Positions 24,823-36,035 of a stretch of 64,000 nt of DNA are shown one piece after another. Each line of letters opens with the position of its first letter. Positions within the stretch are counted from its first letter, which is position 1. This DNA is from Blepharisma stoltei (taxonomy: Eukaryota > Ciliophora > Heterotrichea > Heterotrichida > Blepharismidae), in assembly GCA_914767885.1 (NCBI GenBank), contig CAJZBQ010000011.1, positions 496,001 to 560,000 of the forward strand, written 5' to 3'. The position numbers and the translations under genes were made by a program. The notes beneath the pieces are model-generated. The model did no database searches. It worked only from the letters and a program-made list of their open reading frames with translations, and was not told the DNA's origin.

Positions 24823-26730
24823 ATGTTTGAATACAGTGAATATTCTCAAAATAAAAAGCTCACTTTTGCCAACAAAATCGACAGCTACAGCAGATGAATT
24901 CCAAGTCCTGTATCAGAAGACTCAGATCCAGAGCTAGTAAGGTGTATTTCTCGCTTAAGCGATCCGGAGTATGCCGAAGAAGCGGCAGGTGAAAAAATTG
25001 TATCGCTTATGCTGAGCCTTGAAAGATCTAGTATGATTTGTGAAGATTTTCGATCAAATGAATTCAGGAAAGCCGAAGAGCTGAAAAATCTTTTATTTAA
25101 AAAAGGGAACCAGCCTCAATTTGAATTTAAACAGAAATTGAATACGAATACTGACTGTTCTAACATTAAAATCAATTGCAGCATAGCAGACTTATACAAA
25201 CTGTTAGAAGACATCGAAAAATTCATAGACTTAGTTGAGTCGTCAACATCTTCAAGCAATATAATAAGCATAGGCTCCAAGTCCTTATATATTTATGTTG
25301 AAAATAAAGGGATAATATTCCCTGAAAAGCAAACTTTGACAAAATTAGCAAACAATTTAATAAATAAAGAAAAAGAAAACAAGCCTTTCAATGCGTCTCA
25401 AGCCCGATCTTATATTCGGCAGCTTGAAAATGAAGTTGAAGAGTTAAGAATGCAGATAATTATACCGAAAGAAATGGTTGATTTTGGAAAAGCTTTGCAA
25501 AATAGTATTATTTTTTCCCATAATAATATTGACGAACTACTTGAAAGCAAAAATCCAGAATGTGACAGAAAACTCGAAAAATTAATGATACCAAAACCTA
25601 ATATGTGCAGCTATTCAAACCTAGAAAATGAAACTAAAAAGCTTATAAAAAGTCGTAAGACCACCCATAAATTAAATGAAGAAGCCAAATGAATGGCCAG
25701 TGAAGCAGATATTATTAAGAAAGAATACCAAGCCAAAATAGACCAACTCAAGAAGCAGCAAGAACAAATAAATTCACAATCAACCATATTAAAAGCAAAA
25801 ACAAGAGATCTAGATAAAGAAAGAGCTTCTTTTGAGAGCCAAAAGACTAAGCTTTTAAAAGAAAAAGAAGAGCTAATAACCCAATACAGAGACCTGGAGG
25901 ATCAAAAAAAATCTTTGGAAAGAGAAAAAGAAGAATTGAACAATAAAAAGCAAAATTTTAATAGCAACCTCTCAATTTCAATTGATGCAAACGTATTAAT
26001 GCCAAACGGCAGAAGGTTCCCTGGAGTTATCCGAGAGCATAGCCGCACTCCTTCTGGGGCTCTCTGCCGCGAGCACAGTCGGACTCCTTCAGGAATTCTC
26101 CGTCAGCATACCCGTACACCTTCTAACCTCTCCAATGCTTCAGAATCTAACTATAGAGCACCTACCCCAAGCACAAGGTCTTATGCAAATTCTTCAGTCA
26201 TGCTCTTTGAAAATCCAATAGAGGACGAAATGGAAGAACTTAAAGCAGAAATAGCAGAACTTGAAGAAAGGATGAAAAATCCACGTGAAAACACTGACGC
26301 GCTCCATACAAGGCTAAATCATTCTCAAACTCAGCTAGCGAACTTAAGATCAAAAAAAGCTATTAATTGTTCGCAGTCAAATATTTCTTTTAAACACCGT
26401 ATGCTTGCATTTGGCCAGCATGCACAAGGCATTACCAAGAAGCGGGGGAAGTCAAGGACAAAATCTTTCAATATGACTCTTGATGGTCCTCTTGGAGAAA
26501 ACAGCTTCGAAAATCCGAATTTTTGTGAAACACCTCATACATCGAGAAAAGCTACTTTTGACTGTCAAAATGAGTCGTTTAGTACCAACGAAACTATAAG
26601 GCGGGATTCGATAATGAGGGATTCTAGAAGCACGAATAATTTAAAGATACATTCCAAACCGGGCATCACAACAAGCTACCAAGAAAGAAAATTCGATAAT
26701 AAGCCTGCTTGCTATGATTTATTTGCTTAA
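24823..26730 (+). CDS. Coiled-coil protein with REHSRTPSG tandem repeats
   Basis: 635 residues if TGA is Trp at 24896 (YSR-W-IPSP) and 25690 (EEAK-W-MASEAD), joining what would otherwise be three short frames. Residues about 290-390 form a strong coiled coil (KEEL/KDLDKERASFESQKT). Three tandem copies of a nine-residue motif (EHSRTPSG) follow, with Thr/Ser-Pro sites that could be phosphorylated. A second short coiled coil (ELKAEIAELEERM) is near 515. No known family recognised. Cytoskeletal or basal-body role would be a guess. Confidence 0.75.
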
Positions 26731-26827
26731 TTTATATTTTTACTATTAAATTAATAATTATAGAAAAAAAGAATATATATTATTAGCTAATGATTTCAGA
26801 ATATTATAATTTTTATGTAAATTAACA

Positions 26828-27814
26828 TTAAAAATCCCTAAACAATGCATTTAAATCTGGCGGAGGTGGCTGAGTCATCGCAGTCGAATCAGGATAGCTG
26901 TCAAAGAAATGGGTATCATCTTGAGCGCTAATTTCTGGGGTTCATGGAGGCGGAATTTCTTTTCTTAAAATCATTCCCCAGTCAACCCCTCTAAACCACT
27001 TATGCCTTTTTACTGCGTCAATCCCTTTTTCTCCACATCCATATCTTTTCGTTGGATTTGCCTGGAGCAATTTTTTAATCAAATCTTTTACTCTTCTTCC
27101 AAAAACCTTGGAAAATTCAATTCTTCCTGATAGGATTTTTTGGTAGATTCCTATAGGATTTTCATCGTAAAATGGAGGAAAGCCTGCTATCATTTCATAT
27201 ATTAAAATTCCTAGAGCCCATCAGTCGACAGCTTTATCATGGCCAATGCTCTGGATAATCTCTGGGGCGAGATATTCAGGGGTTCCACATAGAGTGTAGG
27301 TTTTTTCAGTCATCACTTTGGCGAAGCCAAAGTCTGTAATTTTTACATGTCCTTGTCTGTCTATTAAAATGTTCTCTGGCTTCAAGTCACGATAGGCGAT
27401 GTTTAATTTATGAAGATATTCGAATGCTAAAACAATTTCAGATGTATAGAATAATGCGACATCATTGGCGAATCTTCCTTCTCGTCGGAGTCTTGAAAAG
27501 AGTTCGCCTCCACATATGTACTCTAAAAGCATATAAATAAAAGCAGTATCCTGAAAGGTTGCTAGTAGAGTGATAATAAATGGGTGCTTGATTTGCTCAA
27601 GGATGGCTTTTTCAGATTTTATGTGCTCTAATTGTTTAAGTTTTATGACAACAGTTTTCTTCAATATTTTTAAAGCGAACGGAGGCAGGTTATTGTTGCC
27701 TTTAAGTTTGACCAGCCTAACTCTTCCAAATGTACCAGTTCCTAAGGTAGACTGAATTTCAAAATCATTAAGCGAGAATCTTGCCCTATTTGCCCTCATT
27801 TTATTTAAATTCAT
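26828..27814 (-). CDS. AGC kinase, PKA catalytic-subunit-like
   Basis: 328 residues. GTGTFGRVRLVKL (Gly loop), ALKILKK (Lys72), YRDLKPENILID, DFGFAK, activation loop TYTLCGTPEYLAPE with the PDK1-site Thr, and the C-terminal FxxF end FRDF, as in PKA. Two TGA codons read as Trp (KAVD-W-WALG, PPP-W-TPEI). Closest to cAMP-dependent kinase; no N-terminal regulatory domain in the frame. Uninterrupted. It probably carries ciliate cAMP signalling, but activation by cAMP is inferred only from family likeness. Confidence 0.9.
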
Positions 27815-27925
27815 TTAAGTAGTAATAAGAAGTTCCAACATATTAATTTTAAATAAGGAAAGAACTAAAATAATCAATCATGATTGGATATTCTTTATAT
27901 TTATTTATAAATACTCATATTTTAA

Positions 27926-30439
27926 TTACATTTGGCTTGATTCTGTAATTGTTTCTACACGCTTACTCTGCCCCTCCTTAAGTGAACAAAACTTTTATGT
28001 TCGTGTGGAGGGGGTTTATCAGATTTTTTTTTTGAAATTTAAAAACAGCCGAATTCACAAAAATTGGAATGTAAAAACTTAATTAATTTGTAAAAATTTT
28101 TGTTTTGAAATGCATGCTGTTTAAATTTTTAATAGAATTAGCTTGAGATTTCGTTATATTAATTATCATTTTATATATAAAAATATTTTTTATAAAAAAT
28201 TTTTATTCACTGAGGGTAATGCTTCGCCAAAAAATAAGGATTTTTCCTTGGTTTTATTCGCTCATGGGAGAAAGTTAGTGCTTCCATCTTGAAAAGTAAA
28301 CAATTTTACAGTTTTCACTGTAACCTTCCCATTTCTTGTACTCATTTCTCTCGTTGTTTTCATCGAAACGGCTCCTTCAGGCATTCCTTCACTCATCATA
28401 TCTTCCATCATAGATTTCATATTGTTTTTATTTATATAATAAGCAGTTGGATTGTTGCTGAGAAGTTTGCATCCTGGTTTTTGAGGGTCAGAAATTTCAA
28501 CCAAATTTTCATCAGGGAACGAAGGACATCTTGAATAGTATTCTTTACTCCCCCCGCAGTAAGCAAACAAACCATTGGAAATATCTATATTTTTTCGGAA
28601 ACAAAAATTATTTTAATATAAATTTGGATATATAAGTAATAATTATTATAAAGTATCTCTGGCTAATTCTGCTAAATTTAGAGCATCTTGCATTTTAAAT
28701 CACAAATTTTGCAAAATTAATTGAATTTTACTTCTCAAATTTTGCTATAATGAATTTATTTAAATTTCGCAAAATACAATTTTGCTATATAAATAATAAA
28801 AAATTAACCAATAAATTTATTTTTTCGCTCACAGAGGGGAGTTAGTAGATTCATCCTGATATAAATCAGATGGATTTGTAGAATACGTATTTTTGTCCTC
28901 TTCTGGAGGCTCTGATGATCATTTATTTTCTTCTTTAGGTTCTAAAGGATTTCTCGGATATGGCTCTTCATGACTATTATGATTTGAAGAATCAGTAAAT
29001 CCTCCTGCAAAATCAATTGTACACATATGGTGATAATGTGCATGAGGACCATACCCAATCCCTACTATTCTATAGTTAGGATTTAATATATTTGTTCTGT
29101 GTCCTCTTGAGCTAACTCCATCATCTATAAGTAATGCTAAAATTATTTCTCTTGCCGTGCTATTTCCATAGTCTATATTTTCTCCTATACACGTATTCCA
29201 ATTTCCATATCTCTCTATTCTACTTCCCATAGAGGAGCCATCTGTTCCACTATGGCCAGTTTTGCCTTTTGGGCCTGTATCATTGCAATGGTCCTGAGCA
29301 GCCTTTGATAGTCCTTCTGAGAACTGAAAAGGGCATATTGGGGAAGTGGATCCTAGTACTTGGACACATTCTCGGACTGCTGCTGGACCTTCTTGGGTTA
29401 CTATTGTGATTTCGCCTGGTTTTTGGAACATATTTCCATGGTAATATTTCAAAATTTCAGTGACATGGCTTGCATAACCTCTAGGATTTGTACGGACCTG
29501 GTTTAATTCTTCAAGAACAGCGTGCTGGAGAGATGATAAAGATTCTGGTGAAAGTGTAGGCTTCTGTGGAGGAGTTTTAGTAGGAATTGCAGGCTTTGGA
29601 TTTGAAGAAACTGTAGGCTTTGGCTGAGGTTTTGGTGGAGCTATATGAGATGGGCGGTTTATATTTGAATTGATTGGCTGCTTTGAAGCTGGCTGAGGGC
29701 CTGGACTTGTTTGTTTCACCCTCGCATTTGTAGGGCTGACTTGTACTTTCCCAGCCCTAGGCAACTGCGCTTTCGGTTGTTGAATCTTAGCATCCTGAGA
29801 TTTAGGCGAATTATTTCTATTCTGTTGAGGACTATTTCTTAAATTATTTCCACTTTGAATACTATTATTTTGTCCATTTTCTGATTCTGTATAAGTCCCT
29901 GCAAAATCAATTGTACACATAAACCGATAAACTTTATGGGGCCCGAGTCCTACTCCTGCAAAATTGTAACGTGAATTTAAAATATTTTCTCGATGTCCTC
30001 TATTGCTGACCCCATCATCAATAAGTAAACTAGAAACAATTTCTGTGGCCACATTGCTGCCATAGTCTATGTTTTCTCCGCCTATATAGTTTCCAGAGCC
30101 ATATCTTTTGGCACGATCTGCAGGAGATGATCCATCAGATCCGTTATGACCCATCTTGCCTTTTAGGCCTTGATCATTACAATGGTCTTGAGCTGCTCTG
30201 GCTAGTCCATTTGACCATGTTAGCATTTCTAAAGGCTCTGCGCTCCGTAATGCGTTTATACATTCTTGCACTGCAGATGGACCTTCTTTAGTAAGCAAGA
30301 CGGGCTGTCCAGGCATATGCAATTCTTTACCTCTGAAACGAGGCAAAAGAGATGATATTTTGTCTGCATAAGCATGAGGCCGAGTTCTCGCAATATTTAG
30401 CTCAGTCAAAACTTCTTGGCAAATATTCTGTGTGTCCAT
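27926..30439 (-). CDS. Double CAP (SCP/PR-1-like) domain protein with two MITE-IESs
   Basis: 634 residues after two removals: coding 30439-28843, 28545-28276, 27963-27926. Two CAP domains (about 1-180 and 305-480) share AAQDHCND, GHxGxDGSS, GENIDYG, SLLIDDGVSxRGHRxNIL and GYGPH..MCTIDFAG. A Pro/Gln/Asn-rich linker joins them. No signal peptide is evident (starts MDTQNICQEVL), unlike secreted CAP proteins. MITEs cut the tail; joining at TTA gives DEST-KEYYSRCPSF and DGST-KRVETITESSQM before TAA. CAP domains may bind lipids; role here unknown. Confidence 0.9.
27964..28275. mobile_element. MITE-IES in the CAP gene tail, 312 bp
   Basis: TTA on both sides (27963-27965, 28275-28277). Ends CTCTGCCCCTCCTTAAGTGAAC and GTTTTATTCGCTCATGGGAGAAAG. 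Removing one TA plus the body keeps the frame to the stop codon. Confidence 0.8.
28546..28842. mobile_element. MITE-IES in the CAP gene, 297 bp
   Basis: TTA on both sides. Ends CTCCCCCCGCAGTAAGCAAAC and TTTTCGCTCACAGAGGGGAG. On the minus strand it introduces stops after DEST; removal is in frame. Confidence 0.85.
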
Positions 30440-31130
30440 TTTTTGAGTTTTTTTATAATAAGTTGCATCAATATTGCCTTAGAATTTCTTATCAGAATTC
30501 GATGTTAAACGATTATTTTTAATTTTATTAAAAACTAAGAAGATTAAAAACTATTTTATTGTAAAGAATTCATGATTTTCGATTTGAAAATTTTTTAAAA
30601 ATACACATTTATTATATAAGATATAATCTTCAAATATATAGAGTGAAAGAGCAGAATATAGTTTGCGATATCATTTATTGATTGAATTTTTGAGTAGAAC
30701 TTATAAAGTAGGCATAAAGAAGCATAGCGCGTAAAGGATAGGTATCTTAAAGAAAGGATTGCCTAAAATTATTATAGGAACGATAAATTTGATGATTAAG
30801 ATGAAGCAATTCTGCACCTTTGCAAATGTAAATGATAATAATTTTGAAATATTCTTCAAAGTCTATCTTTAATTTAATTGAATTTTAATTAATTTTTGAA
30901 GAATTCTACATACATAAGCTAGAAAATAAGCGATAAAATATCAAAATTGTGAAAACTGTCTTTGCAGGATATTCATATCAAGAACACAGATATACACCCT
31001 TTTTAGTTTTATTTTACTAATCAGAAGGCATTTGAACTAGAAAATACGTTCTTAAGATACGCTAAATTAATTTTTTCATAATACAATTCTTAAATATTCT
31101 TGCTTAATTAAACCCTAAGCTTCAATAAAA
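30440..31130. other. AT-rich intergenic stretch
   Basis: 691 bp between the CAP start (divergent side) and the MGGCC gene end. No ORF with coding character, no repeat and no RNA gene could be supported. Confidence 0.5.
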
Positions 31131-31369
31131 TTATTGGTTTAGAAGTTCTTCTCCAAGAGAATCACCTTTATATTGTGATGGATAAGTATTCGACTTGGCG
31201 AGAATAGCAGGAGCTTTATAATTTGGTAGTTTTTTTATTGACTTTGGACCTTCATATGATTCTGTGCTTATATCTACAAATGCTGAATATCGCATTTCTT
31301 CCATGGAAACATCATCATTACTCTAAATTAGTAATTTACGTCTTGAGATTTGGTGCAACAGCCTCCCAT
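31131..31369 (-). CDS. Small MGGCC protein (probably acylated)
   Basis: 73 residues from ATG 31369: MGGCCTKSQD, then a 17-nt intron (31323-31339, GTAAATTACTAATTTAG), then SNDDVSMEEMR to ...GEELLNQ, stop TAA 31131-31133. Gly2 with Cys4-Cys5 fits N-myristoylation and S-palmitoylation, so membrane anchoring is inferred. It was too short for routine ORF detection because the intron holds a TAA. It has no recognised domain. Confidence 0.65.
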
Positions 31370-31488
31370 TTTATTAATTCAATCTTTTATTGTCGATCCT
31401 TATGATCAGATCAAGTTTTGAGTTTATCTCACTTAAATTATTTATAAAATATTAATTATAACTATTTGCATAACTATACATCGTGTAT

Positions 31489-33170
31489 TTACAAACGGAC
31501 AACAATCACAGTTATATCATCAACTACCTCTTCTTCATGGTCAATTCATTTAGTCCAAGCAAAACTTGCCAGTTTATTTGCAGCTTGTTGTATATTTTTT
31601 TCGTATTTTTTCACAATATCTATTGCTTCTTGGTCACTCATAAATTCCCATACCCCGTCACTACACATAACTAAAAGTTCGAAATCCTCAGCAATTTCTA
31701 ACTCATGAATTTCTGGAATAGGTATAACGCCTATCGTTTGTGCTACAGCATCCCCTATAGTTCTACTTGTAGATAACCCTGGATATTCTTTTCCTTTTAC
31801 AAATATTCTATGAGGATAATCATCAGGGAGTTTTCTGACTTCTCCATTACTAGCTATAATTCTATCCATTTCACTAGGTAAATTTGCTTTATGATCTGTA
31901 GTAATTCTTCTAGCTTCACAGCAATTGCCTTTTTTGATGCCTAAAATTGCTCTGGAGTCTCCAACGTGCCCAATCATTAACTGATTATTTTTTATAATAG
32001 CTGTAGTTGCCGTTGTTCCTGAAAATCTGCAATCATATTCAGTTTCTGGCTTTGAGCATTGAGAATATAAGGCTTGATGGGTTTTTACAAATCCATCATT
32101 GATGGCTTCTTGCAGATTCTCAGGAAAAGACTCATGAGTAGTTATACTAATTGACCAAGAATAGCCCACTAAGGAGCCATTCTTGGTCTGCCAGAAAAAA
32201 TTTTGACAAAAGATCCTAATCTGCCATTACCACTGAGTTTTGGTGTTTCCAAATTTTTTGGGCAAGCCAAATGCAATAAAAAAAATTGTTCTTTTGCGAT
32301 GATGCATTTGGCTTGTCAAAAAAATTTGGCAACATCAAAACTCAGTGGTAATGGCAGAAAAGATCCTAATCTGCCATTACCACTGAGTTTTTGGTGTTTC
32401 CAAATTTTTTTGACAAGCCAAATGCATCATCGCAAAAGAACAATTTTTTTTATTGCATTTGGCTTGCCCAAAAAATTTGGAAACACCAAAACTCAGTAGT
32501 AATGGCAGATTAGGATCTTTTTGTCAAAATTTTTTCTGGCAGACTAAGAATGGCTCCATAGTGGGCTATTCTTGGTCAATTAGTATATTAAATCTGGGAG
32601 CAGAGAATGAACATATTTTGAGATGTGGTGACCATTTGTTCCATGCCCATCAAAAACACCGAAAAATTTAAAGTCAGGATCGATTATAATTGAAAAATCG
32701 TCTTGGTTGAATTGATCAGGCTTTAAGCCTTTTTTGCAGGCAAAGCCAATTCCTAATTTTCCAATACATTTTTTTTATTTATTTTTATGAAATTTATTAT
32801 AAAATAATAAATTATTTTTATAAATAAGGAGAATTAAGGAATTGAGCTCTGAAATTACATTTATTCCTTCAACAGTGTGTTTTTTATCTTCGAAGCCTTG
32901 CTGGTGGCCATTAGGTGGAGCGCCTTCTATTTTAATTCTTGACTCCACTTTATGGCACTGGATTTCGGCTGGGGTCTTGATGTTCTCTATTGCATCAGTT
33001 CTTGCTGGCTCAGGGAGATCTTCATCGCTGATCTGAGGATTAGATGAAGCGACAACTGATAAGCGAACGTTTTGCTTTCTAGTAGTTTTTGCGCCGTCAC
33101 TAAGATTTTCTTTAACTTCACTTGTTAGTGCAAAAGTCATGCCTTTTGGTTTGTTGAAACAAACTCCCAT
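31489..33170 (-). CDS. PP2C-family (PPM) protein phosphatase
   Basis: Mg/Mn-dependent Ser/Thr phosphatase, 394 residues after two removals. Starts MGVCFNKPKG (ATG 33170), so N-myristoylation is likely. Motifs in order: NQDDF, FFGVFDGHG (metal Asp), IGHVGDSRAIL, TTDHKANLPSE, GLSTSRTIGDA, LVMCSDGVWEFM and DDITVIVV. Coding is broken at 32765-32818 (54-bp TA-bounded) and 32143-32585 (palindromic). Joining gives LPDLI-TTHESFPENL. One TGA is Trp (AWTK-W-IDHEEE). An acidic/poly N-terminal stretch precedes the catalytic domain. Confidence 0.92.
32143..32585. mobile_element. Palindromic foldback IES, 443 bp, in PP2C
   Basis: Nearly perfect inverted repeat: TATACTAATTGACCAAGAATAGCCC at one end and its complement at the other. 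Each half holds a second inner inverted repeat (ACTCAGTGGTAATGGCAG and AAATGCATCATCGC arms). TA joint keeps frame. No ORF with family signature. Confidence 0.85.
32765..32818. other. 54-bp TA-bounded insert (possible short IES) in PP2C
   Basis: Contains TAA in frame and only A/T. Joining TAT to ATT gives LLIY-IGKLGIGFACKKG. It is the same length as the insert at 37343-37396. Confidence 0.5.
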
Positions 33171-33841
33171 TCTATTATTCAATTTTTTATGACCTAATTA
33201 ATTTTATGGAGTTTTTTTGAGATTTTGGCTCTAGTGAGCTCTATTTTCATTAAAAGAATCCTTTGTGTCCATTTTACTTTTTTTTCTTAATGAGGATATG
33301 TATTCTTTAGCATAAAAGCAATATTATTTTTTTTAAAATTCAAATTACTCTTTTTACATATTAAAGTTATAAACTATCTAAAATTATTTTTATAGAATCT
33401 TACTCTTTAAGAATGATGTGATAATTTCTGAATTTTCATTTTATTTAAATTTTTGGATTTTAATAAAATGATTCATTTTTAGGTAAAGAAACTCGAAAAG
33501 AAAAAAAAATTTTATAGCCCAGGATCGATCAAAAATCGCTCTGGGCAAGGAGAAGGCTCAGAAGCTCCTCGAGTTGGATTTTCAACTCAAGTTGACAAGC
33601 CAGCTCGGGGAATTGACAAATACCTCATATAAAGCTTATTTTTCAACTCCCCGAGTTGGTTTGCCAACTTGAGTTGAAAACCCAACTCGAGGAGCTTCTG
33701 AGCCTTCTCCTAGCCCAGAACAATCAAAAATCACTCCTGGACCATATTGAAAATATTAGCTAAACCTCAATTTTTTAGATTAAATTATAAAACCAAGCTC
33801 TAATACAAGATAAAACAAAAAGTCGTTAATTTTAAATTAAA
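33171..33841. repeat. Intergenic foldback, about 33542-33716
   Basis: Long inverted arms: GGAGAAGGCTCAGAAGCTCC..GAGTTGG (33549-33577) pairs with 33682-33710; CTGGGC and GCCCAG flank. The loop is AT-rich. The rest of this 671-bp spacer shows nothing. Confidence 0.75.
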
Positions 33842-34501
33842 ATGGAGCTTGAAAACGTAAAGCGTCGATCTTCTTTTCTAGGATCTGCAGCATCATCAGA
33901 AAACTCTCGTAAACCTGACAGCAACGACATAAGTAAAATCCTCCTCAAACAGAAAAGACGAGAAAGAGAACACAAGGCTTTGCTTCCAAAAAATCTTATA
34001 AGAAGTGTAAGTAGAGAAGTTATCCATTCTCACACAGATAAAAGCTATAACGCTCTCTACGAAACTTCTCCCCGCAGAAAAAAAGAAAAATTAAGACAAG
34101 CACGGCAGTTAGCAGATCCGTTAACTAGCAAAGAGTCTATTTTTACTACAGACCCTCTCTGCAAATCCTACCATCAAGTAGAGCTTAAAAAAGAATATCC
34201 AAAATTTTGTAAATTACTACAAAGAGATCATTCTCATGATATTTATAAAAGGGTTTCTGATTTGTGCTCAAAGGAAAAAGAAAACACGTGCTCCGCTATT
34301 GAAGGGATAAATAAAAATTATAGAAGATCAATAACGAAAAATATACATGAGCTAAACGCATATTATAGCAAAGAAAACGAATTCTCTGATTATGAAGTGG
34401 GGCTTATTATGAAAAATCATCAAAATTTGAAAATGAAAAGCTATGAGTTAACCAGAAAAGGGAGCTTAACAGGAAGGCAGAAATCTGCAAGACCGTTATA
34501 A
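33842..34501 (+). CDS. Basic protein of unknown function
   Basis: 219 residues, ATG 33842, stop TAA. Rich in Lys/Arg and Ser (KRREREHKALL, SPRRKKEKLR, C-terminal GRQKSARPL). No domain recognised. Uninterrupted. Could bind nucleic acid or cytoskeleton, but nothing in the sequence decides this. Confidence 0.6.
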   Translation: MELENVKRRSSFLGSAASSENSRKPDSNDISKILLKQKRREREHKALLPKNLIRSVSREVIHSHTDKSYNALYETSPRRKKEKLRQARQLADPLTSKESIFTTDPLCKSYHQVELKKEYPKFCKLLQRDHSHDIYKRVSDLCSKEKENTCSAIEGINKNYRRSITKNIHELNAYYSKENEFSDYEVGLIMKNHQNLKMKSYELTRKGSLTGRQKSARPL

Positions 34502-34772
34502 TTACAAAACACACATTAATTAATTTAATTAATATTTCTAATAATTTTTAAAAATTTTTCGTGAGCTCTGATGAAATTTAATAATAAACTTTATTTTATG
34601 CTGAAGATTAAGAGGCAATTCTTATGAAATTAACAAGCCAAATCGTAAAAAAAAAACTGAATAAATTAATTTTCATGTTTAAGCTTAGTTTTATAACTTT
34701 TGGCTTGATGCCAGCTTATTAATTATTAGCTGCTATCCAATTTACTATAAAATTTAAATCCTGACTATAATT

Positions 34773-35270
34773 TTAAAAAATTAGTATGCGGCAAATAGCA
34801 TAGTTATTTTCCAATAGAAAAGGCGCGTAAGAATTTATTCTGTCAAAAGTAAAAGACTTCGAGTTGATTAAATCAAGCGACATTCTTCCTATGCTACTCT
34901 GCATAAAAACAGGTAGAGGAGAATTCGGAAGTCGATCCCTCGGCGAGAACTTGGAAAAATCTAAACTTATAGGCTTTTTGGTTACAAGTGCATAATTTAC
35001 ATCATAAGGATCAGGCGTACAGCTTAATTTGTGCGTCCCTTTTCTACTTGTTATTTTATTCATATCAAATGAGCTTCCCAGCTTTGGCATGCATTTTTCT
35101 TTATTTGGCCTATAGTCAGGATAAAATTCATTTGAAGTATACAATGGTTTTCTGCCTGTTTGTTTCGCAAAGTCAAGGCTAGAAACTGACCTTACAGCTG
35201 TCGAAATCCTAGGAGAAAGATTTAAAGAAAGCAGCCTATTTTCGTTTAAATCAATAGAAGGTATATTCAT
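34773..35270 (-). CDS. Hypothetical protein
   Basis: 165 residues, ATG 35270 (MNIPSIDLNENR), stop TAA. Low-complexity Ser/Pro-rich with several SP sites; no recognised domain. Its start lies close to the end of the upstream minus-strand gene (35318-35911). Confidence 0.55.
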   Translation of the reverse strand: MNIPSIDLNENRLLSLNLSPRISTAVRSVSSLDFAKQTGRKPLYTSNEFYPDYRPNKEKCMPKLGSSFDMNKITSRKGTHKLSCTPDPYDVNYALVTKKPISLDFSKFSPRDRLPNSPLPVFMQSSIGRMSLDLINSKSFTFDRINSYAPFLLENNYAICRILIF

Positions 35271-35291
35271 TTCCCTTATTTTGCCTATCTA

Positions 35292-35362
35292 AATATACCT
35301 AATTACATTGAATATAGCTACCTGCCTTTTATCTTGTCCAAATCATTGTAATTAGGTATATT
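35292..35362. repeat. Short TIR insert (candidate IES), about 72 bp
   Basis: TAAATATACCTAATTACA at 35290 pairs with TGTAATTAGGTATATTTA near 35345-35362, so an 18-bp inverted repeat with TA ends. It lies at the 3' end of the minus-strand gene; with it removed the gene would end a few codons further, over the start of the next gene. Confidence 0.55.
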
Positions 35363-35911
35363 TATTAATTTAAATAATGGCCTAAATAATGAAAATAATA
35401 ATAAAGGCTTCCTTTCTATCATATGTTTCATATCTACCAGTGAGGTCACTTTTTTAAGTTGTTGGTCTTTATCGCTATCAGACTGATCATCCTTCATTTG
35501 TGAGGGAGAAATTATTTTTTGCTTTTTTCTCTGTGTTTTGGGTTTTCAAAATGTAGGTGAGGCAACATGCTTTTTTACAGCATCAAAATTTGGCTTGTAG
35601 TGACCAAGTGGAGGGTTATGGTCTTTTGCAGTGTGAGATTTATAGTAACTTTCTCTGTCTTGAGCTTTAAATGAGGGGGATAGTAAAGAGTTTTTAGGGC
35701 TGTGCTGCACAGGTTTTGAACGGGGTTCAGTTTTGAGTGCTTCTTCATACATTAAGCCATCATAACCGTTTTTTGCACGTTTTTTGAGGTATTTTGGCTT
35801 TCTTTTGATTTTTCCTGATAGGATACTTTCTCTATCTTTAAGAATAAGGTATTTGTCTATTGTCTGTCTCCCAGCTCTTGAGATTGGTTGAATCTCTTTG
35901 TAAAAATCCAT
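35318..35911 (-). CDS. Basic hypothetical protein
   Basis: 197 residues as read to TAG at 35318. ATG 35911 (MDFYKEIQPISR). TGA near 35549 is Trp (SPTF-W-KPKTQ). Highly basic (KIKRKPKYLKKRAKNG) with polar C-terminus. The true C-terminus depends on whether the 35292-35362 insert is removed. No family recognised. Confidence 0.6.
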
Positions 35912-36035
35912 TTTTTCTAATAATAAGTTATTATAAGTAAAAACAAGAGAAAAATAAATTTATAGCTTAAATAAAAAATCTTTGACCTATAATTTTATTA
36001 AATTTTAATTGAAAAATGAAAATTAGCATTATTAA

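Noticed and set aside
31223-31405. Plus-strand ORF of 60 codons.
   Set aside because: It is antisense to the MGGCC gene and has no coding character.
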